Shown: positions 51,468 to 60,629 of the stretch, piece by piece
How positions within the stretch are numbered: the first letter of the stretch is position 1
Layout of the letters: every line of letters starts with the position of its first letter
Source of the DNA: Lachnospiraceae bacterium GAM79
GTDB taxonomy: Bacteria > Bacillota > Clostridia > Lachnospirales > Lachnospiraceae
Assembly (NCBI GenBank): GCA_003584705.1
Contig: AP018536.1
Location: 124,001 to 188,000 of the forward strand
Length of the DNA: 64,000 nt
Direction of reading: 5' to 3'
The notes under the pieces: generated by a model
What the model was told of the DNA's origin: nothing
Seen by the model: the letters and a program-made list of their open reading frames with translations, nothing else
Database searches by the model: none
Made by a program: the position numbers and the translations under genes

Positions 51468-53918
51468 ATGAGTAGGTTATGGTATGATCATCCGGCATCG
51501 GAATGGGAAGAAGCTCTTCCTATAGGAAATGGCAGAATCGGTGCCATGGTCTACGGAGGTACGGACAGAGAACGGCTCCAGGTAAATGAAGAGAGCATCT
51601 GGTTGGGTGGACCTGTAAACCGTCACAATCCCGATGCAAAAGAAAATCTGCCGAAGATACGACAGCTCCTTCGGGACGGCAGAATTCCGGAGGCTGAGCA
51701 TCTGATGGAGACCGCATTATCGGCCTGCCCGGAAGGAATGCATCCTTATCAGACACTTGGGGATGTACAATTTTTCTTTGATGGGATCGAAGGCGGCAGA
51801 GAACGGAAAAGCGGTAAACTGCGGGATATGATCCTCTGTGAAGGAACAAAACATTATGAGAGATGTCTGGATCTGGAAACGGCAATCTGCCGGACAGAGT
51901 TCGCTGTTGGTGACAGTATATATGAGAGGGAAATATTTGCCTCTCACCCGGCGGACTGTCTGGTGATGCGCTTCCGCACAAGGGGCAAGGGGAAAGTGAA
52001 TTTTTTAGCGAAGCTTCGAAGAGAAAGCTGGTTTGACGGAACTTGTAAGGTTGGAGAGAATGGCATAAGACTTTATGGCAATCTGGGAAGAGGCGGATAT
52101 GAATTTGCCATGGAACTGCGTGCTGTGTCTACTGGCGGACGGATTTTGACCCAGGGGGAATGTCTGAAGGCAGAAGGGGCAGAGGAAGTGGTGCTGTGGT
52201 TTACTGCAGATTCCACTTATCACTACAGTATACCAGAAAAGGATCGGTATGCGGAGGCGTATCTGAAAGCTGGTAGGGAACTGCCTGTGGGGCTGGATGA
52301 AGAATTGACTGGCTCTGCAAGAACAGAGTTCCTATACCAGATGGCAATGCAGGCACTTCTGGCAGAGAAAATGGATCAGCGCCTGAAGGCGGCGATGCTT
52401 CTGTCTTATGATACCCTTAAAGCAGAGCATGTGGCAGATCATAAATCTTTATATGACCGTTTTGTGTTTGAAGTAGAAGGCGCAGAGCGGTACGAGAATC
52501 TGCCTACGGATCTGCGCCTTGAGAGACTTCGGAAAGGGAAGCAGGAGCATGCAGAACAGACAGAAGACGTGGGATTGATGAAGCTGCTCTATGATTATGG
52601 ACGCTATCTTACGATTGCTGCCAGCAGGGAGGGAGGGCTGCCGACCACACTGCAGGGACTTTGGAATTGTGAATTTTTCCCAGCATGGGACAGTAAGTAT
52701 ACCATCAATATCAATACAGAGATGAACTACTGGCATGTGGAAAACTGCAATCTGTCAGAGTGTCATATTCCCTTATTTGAATTGTTAAAAAAGGTGCAGA
52801 AGAACGGCAGATATACCGCCAGAGAAATGTATGGGTGCCGGGGATTTGTGGCGCATCACAATACGGATATTCATGGAGATACCGCACCACAGGATACATG
52901 GTATCCCGGGACTTATTGGGTGATGGGAGCAGCATGGCTGTGTACGCACCTATGGATGCATTACCGCTATACAAAGAATCTGGTATTTTTACGGGAAGCT
53001 TTCCCTGTCATGGCAGAGGCAGCACTATTCTTTGTGGATTATCTGGAAGAAAAAGATGGATATCTGGTGACAAATCCTTCTGTTTCACCGGAGAATACAT
53101 ATATCCTGCCGAATGGACAAAAAGGATGCTGCTGTATCGGTGCAACCATGGACAATCAGATTCTGAGGGATCTGTTCAAAGGATGCTTGGGAGCCTGGAA
53201 GGAACTGGGAGAACAGGTACCGGAAGCCTGTGAGATTCCGGAAGCCGGTGACATAAAGGAACTGATGGGAACAATCCGCAAAATGTACGACAGACTGCCG
53301 CCCAACAGGATCGGCAGTGACGGACGCCTGATGGAATGGATGGAGGAATACGAGGAAACAGAACCCGGACACCGCCATATTTCCCATCTGTATGGGCTGT
53401 ACCCCGCCGGAGAGATTACTGCAGACGGCACCCCTGAACTGGCTGAGGCTTGCCGCAAGACCCTGGAATACCGCCTGTCCCACGGCGGCGGACATACCGG
53501 ATGGAGTAGGGCATGGATCACGAATCACTATGTCAGCCTGTGGAACGCTGAAGCAGCATATGACAACATCCGGAAGATGTTGGAGGTCTCGACCTATCCT
53601 AATCTGTTGGACAAACATCCTCCGTTCCAGATTGACGGCAATTTTGGGATCTGCGCTGCCATGAATGGGATGCTGGTTCAGAGCAATGAGGAGAGAATCC
53701 TGCTTCTCCCTGCATTGCCGGCTGCATGGAAGACCGGCGCCGTACGGGGAATGCATCTGATAGGAAATCTGGAACTTTCCATGAGCTGGAAAGACGGAAG
53801 AATCACTGGTGCCGTTTTTACTGCATATTCGGATGTGGATACTGTGGTGAAATATAAGGAGACCGAAAAAAGACTGCAATTAAAGGAAGGTGAGATTAAA
53901 GATATAATGCAGTATTGA
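51468..53918 (+). CDS. GH95 alpha-L-fucosidase
   Basis: 816 residues. N-terminal beta-sandwich starts WYDHPASEWEEALPIGNGRIGAMV, then QVNEESIWLGGP. Catalytic barrel: ININTEMNYWHVENCNLSE (water-activating Asn residues), SPENTYILPNGQKG (general acid Glu), HISHLYGLYPAGEI, HTGWSRAW and FQIDGNFG (Asp). All GH95 signatures are intact. No signal peptide, so it would act in the cytoplasm on imported fucosyl oligosaccharides, releasing L-fucose for FucU and FucI. AAGGAG precedes the ATG. It belongs to the right-hand fucose operon or has its own promoter. Confidence 0.92.
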   Translation: MSRLWYDHPASEWEEALPIGNGRIGAMVYGGTDRERLQVNEESIWLGGPVNRHNPDAKENLPKIRQLLRDGRIPEAEHLMETALSACPEGMHPYQTLGDVQFFFDGIEGGRERKSGKLRDMILCEGTKHYERCLDLETAICRTEFAVGDSIYEREIFASHPADCLVMRFRTRGKGKVNFLAKLRRESWFDGTCKVGENGIRLYGNLGRGGYEFAMELRAVSTGGRILTQGECLKAEGAEEVVLWFTADSTYHYSIPEKDRYAEAYLKAGRELPVGLDEELTGSARTEFLYQMAMQALLAEKMDQRLKAAMLLSYDTLKAEHVADHKSLYDRFVFEVEGAERYENLPTDLRLERLRKGKQEHAEQTEDVGLMKLLYDYGRYLTIAASREGGLPTTLQGLWNCEFFPAWDSKYTININTEMNYWHVENCNLSECHIPLFELLKKVQKNGRYTAREMYGCRGFVAHHNTDIHGDTAPQDTWYPGTYWVMGAAWLCTHLWMHYRYTKNLVFLREAFPVMAEAALFFVDYLEEKDGYLVTNPSVSPENTYILPNGQKGCCCIGATMDNQILRDLFKGCLGAWKELGEQVPEACEIPEAGDIKELMGTIRKMYDRLPPNRIGSDGRLMEWMEEYEETEPGHRHISHLYGLYPAGEITADGTPELAEACRKTLEYRLSHGGGHTGWSRAWITNHYVSLWNAEAAYDNIRKMLEVSTYPNLLDKHPPFQIDGNFGICAAMNGMLVQSNEERILLLPALPAAWKTGAVRGMHLIGNLELSMSWKDGRITGAVFTAYSDVDTVVKYKETEKRLQLKEGEIKDIMQY

Positions 53919-54030
53919 CAGGTAAAAAAGTGGTAGTTTGATGTACTTAGGGCTGGCTGTCGCACCAGCGACTTGGTACAATACCTAGGGAAAGATAATT
54001 AGTTACGAAAGAATATGTTAGGAAGCATGC
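53919..54030. other. Intergenic remnant with hairpins
   Basis: GCTGG (53952-53956) pairs with CCAGC (53965-53969). The region has no gene and leads into the rearranged fragment at 54031. Confidence 0.4.
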
Positions 54031-54090
54031 ATAAAAGATTATTGGGAATATCAGCTGGACAAGGAGAAGGGCAATAAGGTAATATATTAT
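54031..54090 (+). pseudogene. Rearranged 3' fragment of the HhH-like gene of the Fic cassette
   Basis: In frame it reads IKDYWEYQLDKEKGNKVIYY. This equals the last codons of the gene at 9977-10510 (IKDCWEYQ ... LDKEKGNKVIY) with 18 codons removed between two TATCA repeats (10415-10419 and 10469-10473). The stop TAA is changed to TAT. After it, 54091-54118 still resembles 10511-10537 (GGAACGGAAAAGGAG against AGAACGAAAAGGAG). So a second copy of the cassette's right end once sat here. Confidence 0.7.
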
Positions 54091-54129
54091 TGCATGCCGG
54101 AACGGAAAAGGAGGATTCCTCCGACGGAA

Positions 54130-54159
54130 GGAATCGTCTGCGGAATGGAGATTAGTATG
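54130..54159 (+). repeat. 30-bp leader shared with the exonuclease gene (copy 2)
   Basis: Matches 2852-2881 at 27 of 30 positions and likewise ends at the start codon of the following gene, providing its ribosome site. Confidence 0.7.
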
Positions 54160-54879
54160 GAATATATATCAGATGCACAGGCAAAACAGATAATCTTAGA
54201 GGTAGGACGCAGGATGTATCAGGGCGGCTTCGTGGCAGCGAACGACGGGAATATCTCCTGTAAAGTCGGAGATAATGAGATCTGGGCAACACCTACGGGA
54301 GTTTCTAAGGGATTTATGACAGAGGATATGCTGGTGAAGCTGGATCTGGATGGGAATGTGTTGGAGGGAACGCACAAGCCTTCCAGCGAGATCAAGATGC
54401 ACCTCAGAGTATTCAAAGAGAACCCGAAAGTACAGGGCGTGGTACATGCACATCCTCTGACGGCGACGGCGTTTGCCTGTGCGGGCATCAGTCTGGAAGA
54501 ACCGGTGCTGATGGAAGGGGTTCTGTCCTTGGGCTGTGTGCCGCTAGTGCATTTTGCCCTGCCCGGCACAGAGGAAGTGCCGGAAGCGGTGGCACCCTAC
54601 TGCCGGGAATACAATGCTGTACTGTTAGCAAACCATGGCGCGCTGACCTGGGGAGATAACCTCATGCAGGCATATTACCGCATGGAGACCACGGAATATT
54701 ATGCGAAGATTCTGATGATGAACAACTTTATCTTAGGGAAGAAGACGTTGTTGTCCCAGGGACAGATCGACGATATTATCAAGATCCGTGCAGGATGGGG
54801 TATCACCACAGGCGGCAGACCCATCGGACCGGAGGGCGCGCAGAACCTGGAGGATATCTGTGTTTCAAAGAGACAGTAA
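54157..54879 (+). CDS. Class II aldolase, L-fuculose-phosphate aldolase-like, second copy
   Basis: 240 residues. AANDGNISCKV, TPTGVSKGFMTEDML, PSSEIKMHLRVF, VVHAHPLTATAFA (zinc His pair), ANHGALTWG (third His) and the E of LPGTEEVPEA are all present. ATGGAG six bases before ATG 54157 supports the start; upstream codons to 54094 belong to the rearranged fragment. It is more distant from the first copy than a recent duplicate would be. It may be the constitutive or rhamnulose/ribulose-phosphate version. It abuts the rlmD remnant by one base. Confidence 0.88.
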   Translation: MEYISDAQAKQIILEVGRRMYQGGFVAANDGNISCKVGDNEIWATPTGVSKGFMTEDMLVKLDLDGNVLEGTHKPSSEIKMHLRVFKENPKVQGVVHAHPLTATAFACAGISLEEPVLMEGVLSLGCVPLVHFALPGTEEVPEAVAPYCREYNAVLLANHGALTWGDNLMQAYYRMETTEYYAKILMMNNFILGKKTLLSQGQIDDIIKIRAGWGITTGGRPIGPEGAQNLEDICVSKRQ

Positions 54880-54880
54880 T

Positions 54881-55252
54881 GGCATAGTGGAGACGGTTGT
54901 CTTGCTTTCCAAGGGTGAGGTCGACTCGAAAAAGATTCGGGTTGAGTTCTCTTTGGAAGATATGGATATGTCCGAATTTCAGGATGGGGCAACCTACACC
55001 CAGATCAAGGACTATGTGCTGGAGCATAGTGGGTTAAAGGTATCCAACCTGTATATCTCATAAATTAAGCGGAAATGTGGGATTGGGGTCGGTAAGAACT
55101 ATAATCTGCCGAAGTCCGAGGGCGCAAGAGGTTCGGTGGACCTCTGTTCTGCGCCGACCGGAGCGGGAGCGGAGACTGCCAGACAGCCACAGTGTCCGCC
55201 GGAAAAAGAGAAAGCAATCCGAGAAGCATTCAAATATTTTGGGATGATCTAA
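54881..55252 (+). pseudogene. 3' remnant of rlmD (23S rRNA uracil-C5 methyltransferase)
   Basis: The frame reads VETVVLLSKGEVDSKKIRVE, then EDMDMSEFQDGATYTQIKDY and SGLKVSNLYIS, a stop, and continues in the same frame IKRKCGIGVGKNYNLPKSE and RQPQCPPEKEKAIREAFKYF to TAA at 55250-55252. From memory this is the C-terminal extension of Clostridial RlmD/RumA proteins; the methyltransferase core is missing. The first stop (55061-55063) replaces a Gln codon. A foldable insert sits at 55121-55155 (GGCGCA/TGCGCC and AGAGGT/ACCTCT arms). GGGATG/CATCCC (55241-55258) forms a hairpin at the end. Confidence 0.7.
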
Positions 55253-55276
55253 CATCCCATAGAATGGAGGTTTCTA

Positions 55277-55489
55277 ATGGATAGATTGATTTCTTGTGAG
55301 TTCAACATGGATAATGCCTGTGTGGAACTGAAATTCTTAGATGGCAGCATGATTGTCATTGATACCATCGCCGTGGAGAATGGGGTCGCCGACAATATGT
55401 ATCAGCGGTCAGAATTGGACTATCTGATCTACAATGATCCGATTGGATATGCAGACTTGATATTGAACGGTGATCCCGAAATTATCTAA
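55277..55489 (+). CDS. DUF6061-like small protein
   Basis: 70-residue acidic protein beginning DRLISCEFNMDNACVELKF, with LDYLIYNDPIGYADLILNGD at the C-terminus. Proteins like this are common on Clostridial integrative and mobilisable elements; their function is unknown. GGAGG six bases before ATG gives firm support. It lies just after the rlmD remnant, where the accessory element appears to begin. Confidence 0.7.
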   Translation: MDRLISCEFNMDNACVELKFLDGSMIVIDTIAVENGVADNMYQRSELDYLIYNDPIGYADLILNGDPEII

Positions 55490-55529
55490 AAACTGTAACT
55501 GAATGTAAACCCTTAGATTAAAACTCAGC

Positions 55530-55563
55530 CCTCTGCCTTTTCATTGGCAGAGGACCGTTTTTT
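55530..55563 (+). terminator. Terminator after the small protein gene
   Basis: CCTCTGCC (55530-55537) pairs with GGCAGAGG (55546-55553), and a six-T run follows a four-base gap (55558-55563). It also sits at the 3' side of the leftward ABC permease gene. Confidence 0.7.
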
Positions 55564-55572
55564 GCTTAACAG

Positions 55573-58230
55573 TTATTGAGCATCCCTTAATTGCTCTACA
55601 ACGCTGCATTTCGCTGCGTTATTATACATCATGCAGGGGATCAGCCACCCCAGCAGAAGAAATACCGGAATTGTCAGCAGGACAGGCAGAATGGTGAACC
55701 GATACTCGAAGAACCAGAACATACTGCCCAGCATTTTTCCTGCAAGAGGTTCCACCAACAGCGACAGAATAAAGGCTGCCGCTACGGAAGACATTGCGTA
55801 AAACAACCCCTCGTAGATCAGCATGGTTTTGAGCTGCCGGTTCGTCATTCCTACAGCCTGAAGCACAGCAAATTCACGGCGACGGGAAAGGATACCGGTC
55901 ATCATGGCGTTGGAGAAATTTAGAACACCCACAAGTCCAATGATGGCACAGAGCAATCCGCCCAACAGCAGAAACATATTCTGAAAGTCTTCAAATTCGG
56001 CTCGGAGTGTTGCTTTGCTTTCATACATCAATTCGGACAAGTCATTCGCAGTCAAATCAGTAAGATAATTCTCCGCAGATGCTTCTGCCTTATCATCAGG
56101 AGTATCGAACAGATAAAACATCGGGATACTCTCATGCTGGCTGTCATTATTTAGCTTTTCGATAGGAAGCACAAAACTGTAGCCTGTTGTATAATAGCGG
56201 AAACTCATAGAGTGTGGCACTGTAACATAAGCACATACTGTATATTCTACATCATGGCTTTCTGAAATCTGAAACTGTATATATTTCGATGGCGTGTTTT
56301 CATCGCAAAGGTTTCCGGTACGGCTGTCAATATCATGCCCGTCATCAATATAGGTTATGGTCTGAATAGAACCTACAGGCGGGTAAAAATCAAGATTACT
56401 TACGTTGCCATAATCATCTGTAAGGACTACTACAGCGATTGCTTTTGAATCCTCTTGGAACATAGGGGATATGTCGCCCTCAACCACAGTTAGTTTCTCA
56501 AACAGAGATTCATCCAAACCTTCGATCAATGCACGCTGGCTCACAAGATCATCACGACGATTTTGCTGTTCCAAGAGGGCTTTTGCATTTTCCTCGGATG
56601 TATAGTGCATCATGTCCTGTAGCCAGCGTTCCTCACTCATCCAGCCATATGGCTTATAGCCCGTCAGCTTGTAACCACACCCAGAAAGGGACGGAGAAAT
56701 ATTGGTTTCAATTTGCTCAATTTGTTCCTGAGAGATAAAGCTGCCAGAGCGACTATAACGAAAATAGTCCGTAGAGCTTACAATAAAGTCCGCACAGGTC
56801 TGCTTTGCAAGATACTTTTCCATATCAAAGCCCCCGGTAAAAGTGACCAGAATATTGAGAAGCACCACGGAAAGCGAAAGAGAGATAACCACAAGGATAG
56901 TCTTTCTTTTATTTCGCCCCAAATTAGCAAAAGCCATTTGATGTACTTTTGCGCCATGGGTAGTACAGTGTTTCTTTTTGCTCCTTACAATTTCAGTGTA
57001 CTTTGTTGCTTCTACTGGAGAAACTTTTGCAGCGATCTTACCCGGACGGGAACAGGACAGCAAAACTGTAATTAGCGCAAACAGAGCAGACGCAAAGAAA
57101 ATCAACGGTGAAGTGCTGACGGTGGAAACGCCGACACCAAAAGTGGTTCGTGCCATTACGACTGGCGTCAGAGATGCACCGAAACCATATCCCAACAGCA
57201 ATCCAATCGGAATGCCTACAACGCACAGAAATAGTGCCTGTTGGCGTATGATGCGCCGCAACTGCCGGGGTGTGACACCAATGGTTTTCAGCAAACCATA
57301 GAATCGAATATCTCCGGTAACGGAAATCTGAAATATGTTGTAGATAATCAGATAACCTGTGAAGATTACCAACGTAAGGAAAGCGACAATCGCAATTAGT
57401 ATGGATGCATCTATGCTTTCGCCAAGCTGTGAAGAAGTGTAGCCCCAGTTTACACCGATGCGTACAAGTTCCCCTTCACCTGTTTCATCCCAAGCATACC
57501 CTAAGTCCAGATCCACCTGCTCCATCTGAGCACGGATGTTCATGCTGGATGCCAGCATCACATTCAAATCAATACGGAACGGTTCCAGTCCATTGGACAC
57601 AGCTTCCGATTCTATTTCTTTTGCGTATTCTTCACTGATATTGATATAGTGAACAGGACTTATATCATCATATTCCCACCATCCCGTCAGAGTAAATGTA
57701 TCTGTTTTCTCATAAGGCATTTGGGATAAAGCACCAACCGTATAGGTAAGTTCAATTTCTGCTCCTAACTTCGGCTCAATACCCAGAAGTTTCAAGGCAT
57801 TTGTGTCCATGGCGATTTCTTTGCCGCTCTGAGGCATGTGTCCGGTGGTAGGTTTGGCAAAGCTCCATTTGGTGCAGTTGGCATCCATAAAGCTGACTTC
57901 GGCAGGTACTTTGGCAAATGCACCGCTGTCTATATAGCCGGTACTGATGCGCTTGCCGATTTCCTTTATATTTGAATGGGCGGCAATCTTTTGAATCTGT
58001 TTTTCTGTCACTTCCTTAAAGGTTCCATGACAGTACCCACCCACCTGACGGAAGGTGTAATTCTCATAGCTGGAATTTATGGACATTATTATGGTAAACA
58101 GAGAGGTAAATAGCAGCGTTGTCAGCGCAATGGCAATGATTGCAATGATATTACGCTTACGGGATGCCCATAAAGAACGCCAGCTTAATTTCCAAATACA
58201 TTTTCTGTTTTTGACATTCATCGTAGCCAC
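55573..58230 (-). CDS. ABC transporter permease, FtsX/MacB-BceB type
   Basis: 885-residue membrane protein. An N-terminal helix (NIIAIIAIALTTLLFTSLFT) and a first extracellular domain are followed by an FtsX domain (about 275-400; ILIAIVAFLTLVIFTGYLII, GDIRFYGLLKTIGVTPRQLR), a second large extracellular domain and a C-terminal FtsX domain (about 760-880; MFLLLGGLLCAIIGLVGVLN, RRREFAVLQAVGMTNRQLKT). Such permeases export or detect peptides and lipids, often for antimicrobial peptide resistance. It starts six bases after the ATPase gene. With the nearby two-component system it forms a typical stress module carried on a mobile element. Confidence 0.88.
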   Translation of the reverse strand: MATMNVKNRKCIWKLSWRSLWASRKRNIIAIIAIALTTLLFTSLFTIIMSINSSYENYTFRQVGGYCHGTFKEVTEKQIQKIAAHSNIKEIGKRISTGYIDSGAFAKVPAEVSFMDANCTKWSFAKPTTGHMPQSGKEIAMDTNALKLLGIEPKLGAEIELTYTVGALSQMPYEKTDTFTLTGWWEYDDISPVHYINISEEYAKEIESEAVSNGLEPFRIDLNVMLASSMNIRAQMEQVDLDLGYAWDETGEGELVRIGVNWGYTSSQLGESIDASILIAIVAFLTLVIFTGYLIIYNIFQISVTGDIRFYGLLKTIGVTPRQLRRIIRQQALFLCVVGIPIGLLLGYGFGASLTPVVMARTTFGVGVSTVSTSPLIFFASALFALITVLLSCSRPGKIAAKVSPVEATKYTEIVRSKKKHCTTHGAKVHQMAFANLGRNKRKTILVVISLSLSVVLLNILVTFTGGFDMEKYLAKQTCADFIVSSTDYFRYSRSGSFISQEQIEQIETNISPSLSGCGYKLTGYKPYGWMSEERWLQDMMHYTSEENAKALLEQQNRRDDLVSQRALIEGLDESLFEKLTVVEGDISPMFQEDSKAIAVVVLTDDYGNVSNLDFYPPVGSIQTITYIDDGHDIDSRTGNLCDENTPSKYIQFQISESHDVEYTVCAYVTVPHSMSFRYYTTGYSFVLPIEKLNNDSQHESIPMFYLFDTPDDKAEASAENYLTDLTANDLSELMYESKATLRAEFEDFQNMFLLLGGLLCAIIGLVGVLNFSNAMMTGILSRRREFAVLQAVGMTNRQLKTMLIYEGLFYAMSSVAAAFILSLLVEPLAGKMLGSMFWFFEYRFTILPVLLTIPVFLLLGWLIPCMMYNNAAKCSVVEQLRDAQ

Positions 58231-58236
58231 CTCCCG

Positions 58237-58908
58237 TTAGTTCTGGGAGACGATCCGACCATCTTCGATACGGATAATGCGGTCTGCCATCTGCGCAATT
58301 TCTTCGTTGTGAGTGATCATTACGATTGTCTGGGCGAACTTTTGACTGGTGACTTTCAAAAGGCTCAATACATCCTGGCTGGTTTTGGAATCCAGATTGC
58401 CGGTGGGTTCATCTGCCAGAATGATAGCGGGTGCTGTCGCCAGCGCACGGGCAATGGCTACACGCTGCTGTTGACCGCCTGAGAGCTGATTGGGCAGCGC
58501 ATCCAGACGATCATCCAGCCCAAGTGTCTGTACAATCTGCTGTACGAAATCCTTATTGACCTTGCCACCGTCCAGCTCAATGGGTAGAACGATATTTTCA
58601 TACACATTCAGCACCGGAACAAGATTATATGCTTGGAACACAAAGCCAATTTTTCTGCGGCGGAAGATGGTCAGGGCTTCCTCCTTCAGGGAGAAAATAT
58701 TCTGCCCGTCCACCATGACTGTGCCGCTTGTAGGACGATCCAGCCCACCCAGCATATGCAGCAGGGTAGACTTGCCGGAGCCGGATGTACCGACAATCGC
58801 CACAAATTCGCCTTTCTGCACACTTAAATCCACTCCGTCCAGCGCATGAACCGCATTATTGCCGGAGCCATAAATTTTTCTCAGGTCTTTTGCCTGTAAA
58901 ACTTCCAT
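58237..58908 (-). CDS. ABC transporter ATP-binding protein, MacB/BceA type
   Basis: 223 residues. Walker [11 protein letters not shown]-loop [18 protein letters not shown], signature LSGGQQQR, Walker [17 protein letters not shown] and switch His in MITHNEE. GGAGG precedes ATG 58908. A large palindrome lies in its leader. It energises the permease downstream. Confidence 0.93.
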   Translation of the reverse strand: MEVLQAKDLRKIYGSGNNAVHALDGVDLSVQKGEFVAIVGTSGSGKSTLLHMLGGLDRPTSGTVMVDGQNIFSLKEEALTIFRRRKIGFVFQAYNLVPVLNVYENIVLPIELDGGKVNKDFVQQIVQTLGLDDRLDALPNQLSGGQQQRVAIARALATAPAIILADEPTGNLDSKTSQDVLSLLKVTSQKFAQTIVMITHNEEIAQMADRIIRIEDGRIVSQN

Positions 58909-58930
58909 AAACGAGTACCTCCATGAAAAA

Positions 58931-58973
58931 ATCTGTATGTATGCAAAGAGATCATCCTTTGATACATACAGAT
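58931..58973 (-). promoter_or_regulatory. Large palindrome in the leader of the ABC genes
   Basis: ATCTGTATGTATGCAAAG (58931-58948) faces CTTTGATACATACAGAT (58957-58973), about 17 pairs with one bulged G. A GATAAT -10-like hexamer (complement of 58972-58977) overlaps its upstream edge, so it covers the likely transcription start. It may be an operator for the OmpR-type regulator at 59936 or an RNA hairpin. Confidence 0.5.
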
Positions 58974-59043
58974 TATCGCACAGGATTCTTTCCACATTCT
59001 TTCCGGCGGAAAATGAAATCTAACAGTTTTGATAGAATTGTTG

Positions 59044-59943
59044 TTATTTCGGCAGAAATATGGAAAACGTACTTCCTTTTCCCAGAACGGAAGCAACCTT
59101 GATATAACCGCCCTCGCCGGATATGATCTGTCGGGCAAGGTATAAGCCGATGCCGACCCCTTCCTGCTCCTGAACCGCCTTTGAACGATAAAAACGGGCA
59201 AAGATCTTTGCTTGCTCACTTTCCGGAATGCCTGTGCCGGTATCCGATATATCGATCCTTGCAAACATTTCATAACTTACGGCAGAAATAGTAATGGTGC
59301 CATGCTCTGTATATTTGATGGCATTGTCTACGATATTAGCCAGCGCTTCTGTTGTCCATTTCATATCAAAGGCAGCAGAAATATCTGTATCATGCAGTCG
59401 CAAAGACAACCCTTTTTCAGCAGCTTTGGCGGCATATTGTTCTACTACGCTTTCAAGCAGCGGCTGCAGTGCTCCTTGCTGGGGGGAGAGTATAATGATC
59501 CCATTTTCCAGTCTGGAAAGCTTTACGAGAGAATCGATCAGAAATCGCAGCTTTTCCGATTGTTTGTACAGCGCCACCACATTTGCCTTCGCCGATACAG
59601 GCAGAGTTTCCTCCATCAAAAGCTCGCTGTATAACAGCAGGTTTGCAATCGGCGTTTTTGTCTGGTGGGAGATGTCCGCAATCAAGGACTTAATTCTGTC
59701 TTTCTCCTGTGCTACATTTCGAGAAGATACTTCTGCTGCGGAAAGATAGTGTGCAAACTTTGTTTCCAAAGCAGACAGCCGGCTTTCATTAAAATTGGTT
59801 TCAGAAAAGGAGCCGGTCATGGCAGCGTCCAGCATCCTTTCGATTTCTTCCATCGTTTTTCTGGCCTTTCTCCGCTCCCATAATACAACAGCTATCGCCG
59901 CCAGAAAACATAGCAGTATGATCACAATACCGGTTTTATTCAT
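59044..59943 (-). CDS. Sensor histidine kinase
   Basis: 299 residues. A single N-terminal helix (IVIILLCFLAAIAVVLWERR), little or no extracellular domain, then HisKA with His93 in ADISHQTKTPIANL and HATPase with NIVDNAIKYTE, ISDTGTGIPES and GVGIGLYLARQII. A kinase with no sensor of its own fits sensing through the ABC permease, as in Bce-type systems. It overlaps the regulator gene by eight bases. Confidence 0.9.
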   Translation of the reverse strand: MNKTGIVIILLCFLAAIAVVLWERRKARKTMEEIERMLDAAMTGSFSETNFNESRLSALETKFAHYLSAAEVSSRNVAQEKDRIKSLIADISHQTKTPIANLLLYSELLMEETLPVSAKANVVALYKQSEKLRFLIDSLVKLSRLENGIIILSPQQGALQPLLESVVEQYAAKAAEKGLSLRLHDTDISAAFDMKWTTEALANIVDNAIKYTEHGTITISAVSYEMFARIDISDTGTGIPESEQAKIFARFYRSKAVQEQEGVGIGLYLARQIISGEGGYIKVASVLGKGSTFSIFLPK

Positions 59944-60613
59944 CTTTGGTCACCCAGCTATAACCGATTCCATAGACGGTTTTAATGTATTTCTGTGCAC
60001 CAAGCTTATCCCTCAGACGCTTGATCGTAACGGACAAAGCATTTTCATCCACATATTCTGCGCCATCTGTCCAGATCCGGTCTACAAGGTCTCCACGGGT
60101 CATGGTCCGACCACGGTTTTCAACAAGCAGACGCAGTAATTTTTGCTCTGTTTTGCTCAATTCCACTTTTGAATCTCCCACATAAAAGGTCATAGCCTCA
60201 AAGTCAAAGTGAAATAGATCCATATGGATCGGTGCATTTTTATGGTTTGACGCTTGCTTTCGCAGTTGGGTATTCACCCTTGCCCGCAAAACCGAAAGAG
60301 AAAAGGGCTTGGTAATGTAATCATCAGCGCCCCTCTCCAGTCCGTCTACGATGTCCAGATCGGTGTCATTGGCAGTCAGCAGAATAACAGGAACCCCGGG
60401 CATGTTTTCCTTGACCTCCCGGAGCAGCTCAAGCCCACTGCCATCCGGCAGATTGATATCCAACAGGATCAGGGATACACCGCCGCAAAGCAATTGCTCT
60501 CTTGCCGCTTTTAGATCATGACAGGATATAATCTGACGGTCATCTGCTTTCAGTGCTTTGCATAAGCCTTGATTCAAACCGATATCATCTTCAATAATCA
60601 ATAATTGTTCCAT
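59936..60613 (-). CDS. Response regulator, OmpR family
   Basis: 225 residues. REC domain with acidic pair in IIEDDIG, phospho-acceptor Asp52 (LLDINLPDGSG), Thr in LLTANDTD and Lys in YITKPFSLSVLRA. Winged-helix DNA-binding domain about 130-222 (VELSKTEQKLLRLLVENRG, LSVTIKRLRDKLGAQKYIKT). GGGAG precedes ATG 60613. It probably controls the ABC genes through the palindrome at 58931. Confidence 0.92.
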   Translation of the reverse strand: MEQLLIIEDDIGLNQGLCKALKADDRQIISCHDLKAAREQLLCGGVSLILLDINLPDGSGLELLREVKENMPGVPVILLTANDTDLDIVDGLERGADDYITKPFSLSVLRARVNTQLRKQASNHKNAPIHMDLFHFDFEAMTFYVGDSKVELSKTEQKLLRLLVENRGRTMTRGDLVDRIWTDGAEYVDENALSVTIKRLRDKLGAQKYIKTVYGIGYSWVTKDE

Positions 60614-60629
60614 GTATCTCACTCCCTCG

